A stretch of DNA of 6,713 nt from NCBI GenBank assembly GCA_003222235.1, contig QHVD01000060.1, forward strand, positions 1 through 6,713, given 5' to 3'. Within the stretch, counting starts at the first letter, position 1. Each line of letters opens with the position of its first letter. Positions 6,288 through 6,713 of this stretch are shown here, one piece after another. The notes under the pieces are model-generated. The model saw only the letters and a list, made by a program, of their open reading frames with translations. It had not been told where the DNA came from and searched no databases. This DNA comes from Gemmatimonadota bacterium. GTDB taxonomy: Bacteria; Gemmatimonadota; Gemmatimonadetes; Gemmatimonadales; GWC2-71-9. Made by a program: the position numbers and the translations under genes.

Positions 6288-6713
6288 CTGACATCTGGCG
6301 ACCCCAGCGCAGCGGCCCTTCCGGCTGACGGCGCCGCCGGCAGCCGTCCGGCCGTGGTCATCTGCCCCGGGCTCGAGGCCTTCGAGGAGTGGGGCTTCCT
6401 TCCCTACCTGGGCGACCGTCTCGCGCGCGCCGGGTTCGCCGCCGTGTCCTTCACCTACTCCGGCTCCGGGACCCGCGCAGACGTTCGTGATCTCGAGGTC
6501 CTCCTCGGAGCCCTCTCGAGCGGCTCTCTCGGCTTGCGGCCGACTGCTTACGGCTTGATGGGGCACGGCTTGGGGGGCGGCGTCGCACTCCTCGGTGCGG
6601 CTCAGGACGAGCGGGTGAGGGGCCTCGTGACCTGGGCGGCGGTGGCGCGCCCCGATCGCCTCAGCGCGCCTCCCCTCTATCGCGACGTGCTGGACGACCT
6701 CGAAGCACGCTCG
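6288..6713 (+). CDS. Alpha/beta-hydrolase-like protein, partial, active-site residues missing
   Basis: This is an open frame of 142 codons that runs off the window (positions counted from CTG 6288). The fold is recognisable: strand and oxyanion region PAVVICPGLEAFEEWGF (21-37), RAGFAAVSFTYSGSG (47-61), the nucleophile elbow LMGHGLGGGVALLGAA (90-105) and VRGLVTWAAVARPDR (110-124). Related dienelactone-hydrolase-like proteins normally have CHGF at the first site and GHSxGG at the elbow; here these are CPGL and GHGLGG, so the oxyanion His is Pro27 and the nucleophile Ser is Gly94 (codon 6567-6569). The spacing between SGSG and the elbow also looks shorter than I expect. There is no in-frame ATG, GTG or TTG in the 150-odd bases before GTG 6354, which would start inside the first core strand; CTG 6288 marks where resemblance seems to begin. 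It may be a decayed gene or a non-catalytic relative. The catalytic Asp and His would lie beyond the window. Confidence 0.6.
   Translation, partial: MTSGDPSAAALPADGAAGSRPAVVICPGLEAFEEWGFLPYLGDRLARAGFAAVSFTYSGSGTRADVRDLEVLLGALSSGSLGLRPTAYGLMGHGLGGGVALLGAAQDERVRGLVTWAAVARPDRLSAPPLYRDVLDDLEARS

Noticed and set aside
4999..6291. A long plus-strand open frame (430 codons) opposite the symporter gene
   Set aside because: It is rich in Arg, Gly, Glu and His with no hydrophobic core or known motif, and it mirrors a well-supported SLC1 gene. In GC-rich DNA the antisense frame of a real gene is often open by chance.
6279..6566. A 95-codon minus-strand frame at the right edge
   Set aside because: It lies opposite the alpha/beta-hydrolase-like frame, which shows real fold motifs; this one shows none and is charged and low in hydrophobic residues.

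Overview
The window is GC-rich throughout and coding-dense, with short intergenic gaps, many GC-ending codons and strong Shine-Dalgarno (SD) sequences. The best guess at the source is a Gemmatimonadota-like bacterium or a related GC-rich, double-membraned soil or sediment lineage. That guess rests on the style of the ECF sigma / anti-sigma pair (in particular the anti-sigma C-terminal helical tail ending in an AYLNLHLAEQMRRKLELLRR segment), on an outer-membrane barrel-type protein, and on a DUF6498 membrane protein. It is an inference from recalled family resemblance, not from a search.

Layout. On the minus strand at the left, reading from 1364 down to 1, lies a stress-response operon: an ECF sigma factor (792-1364), a zinc-finger anti-sigma factor with one membrane segment (63-746), and the first 16 codons of a third gene that begins like a signal peptide (1-48). 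Divergent from it is a His-rich NicO/UreH-like metal-transport protein (1446-2141, plus). It converges on a DUF6498 membrane protein (2152-2804, minus) whose reading frame is broken by one base in a C5 run close to its C-terminus. After a gap of up to 337 bases comes a small secreted or outer-membrane beta-barrel-like protein (3142-3759, plus). This converges on a two-gene minus-strand operon, an SLC1-type dicarboxylate/amino-acid symporter (4948-6198) followed with an ATGA overlap by a membrane-anchored GT2 glycosyltransferase (3818-4951). At the right edge a plus-strand alpha/beta-hydrolase-like reading frame (6288-6713) runs off the window. It has no ordinary start codon and has lost key active-site residues.

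How the genes relate. The sigma/anti-sigma/secreted-protein set is a coherent regulatory module: membrane-held anti-sigma, sigma released on an envelope signal. The symporter and glycosyltransferase are translationally coupled, but no shared pathway is obvious. The others look like independent single-gene units. I found no tRNA, rRNA, CRISPR array, insertion sequence, phage gene or attachment site, and no convincing intrinsic terminator.

I do not see a clearly undescribed system here. The points most worth a second look are the frameshifted DUF6498 gene, the hydrolase-like frame lacking its nucleophile and start, the cation-site substitutions in the symporter, and a 7-base tandem repeat sitting exactly between the sigma and anti-sigma genes.
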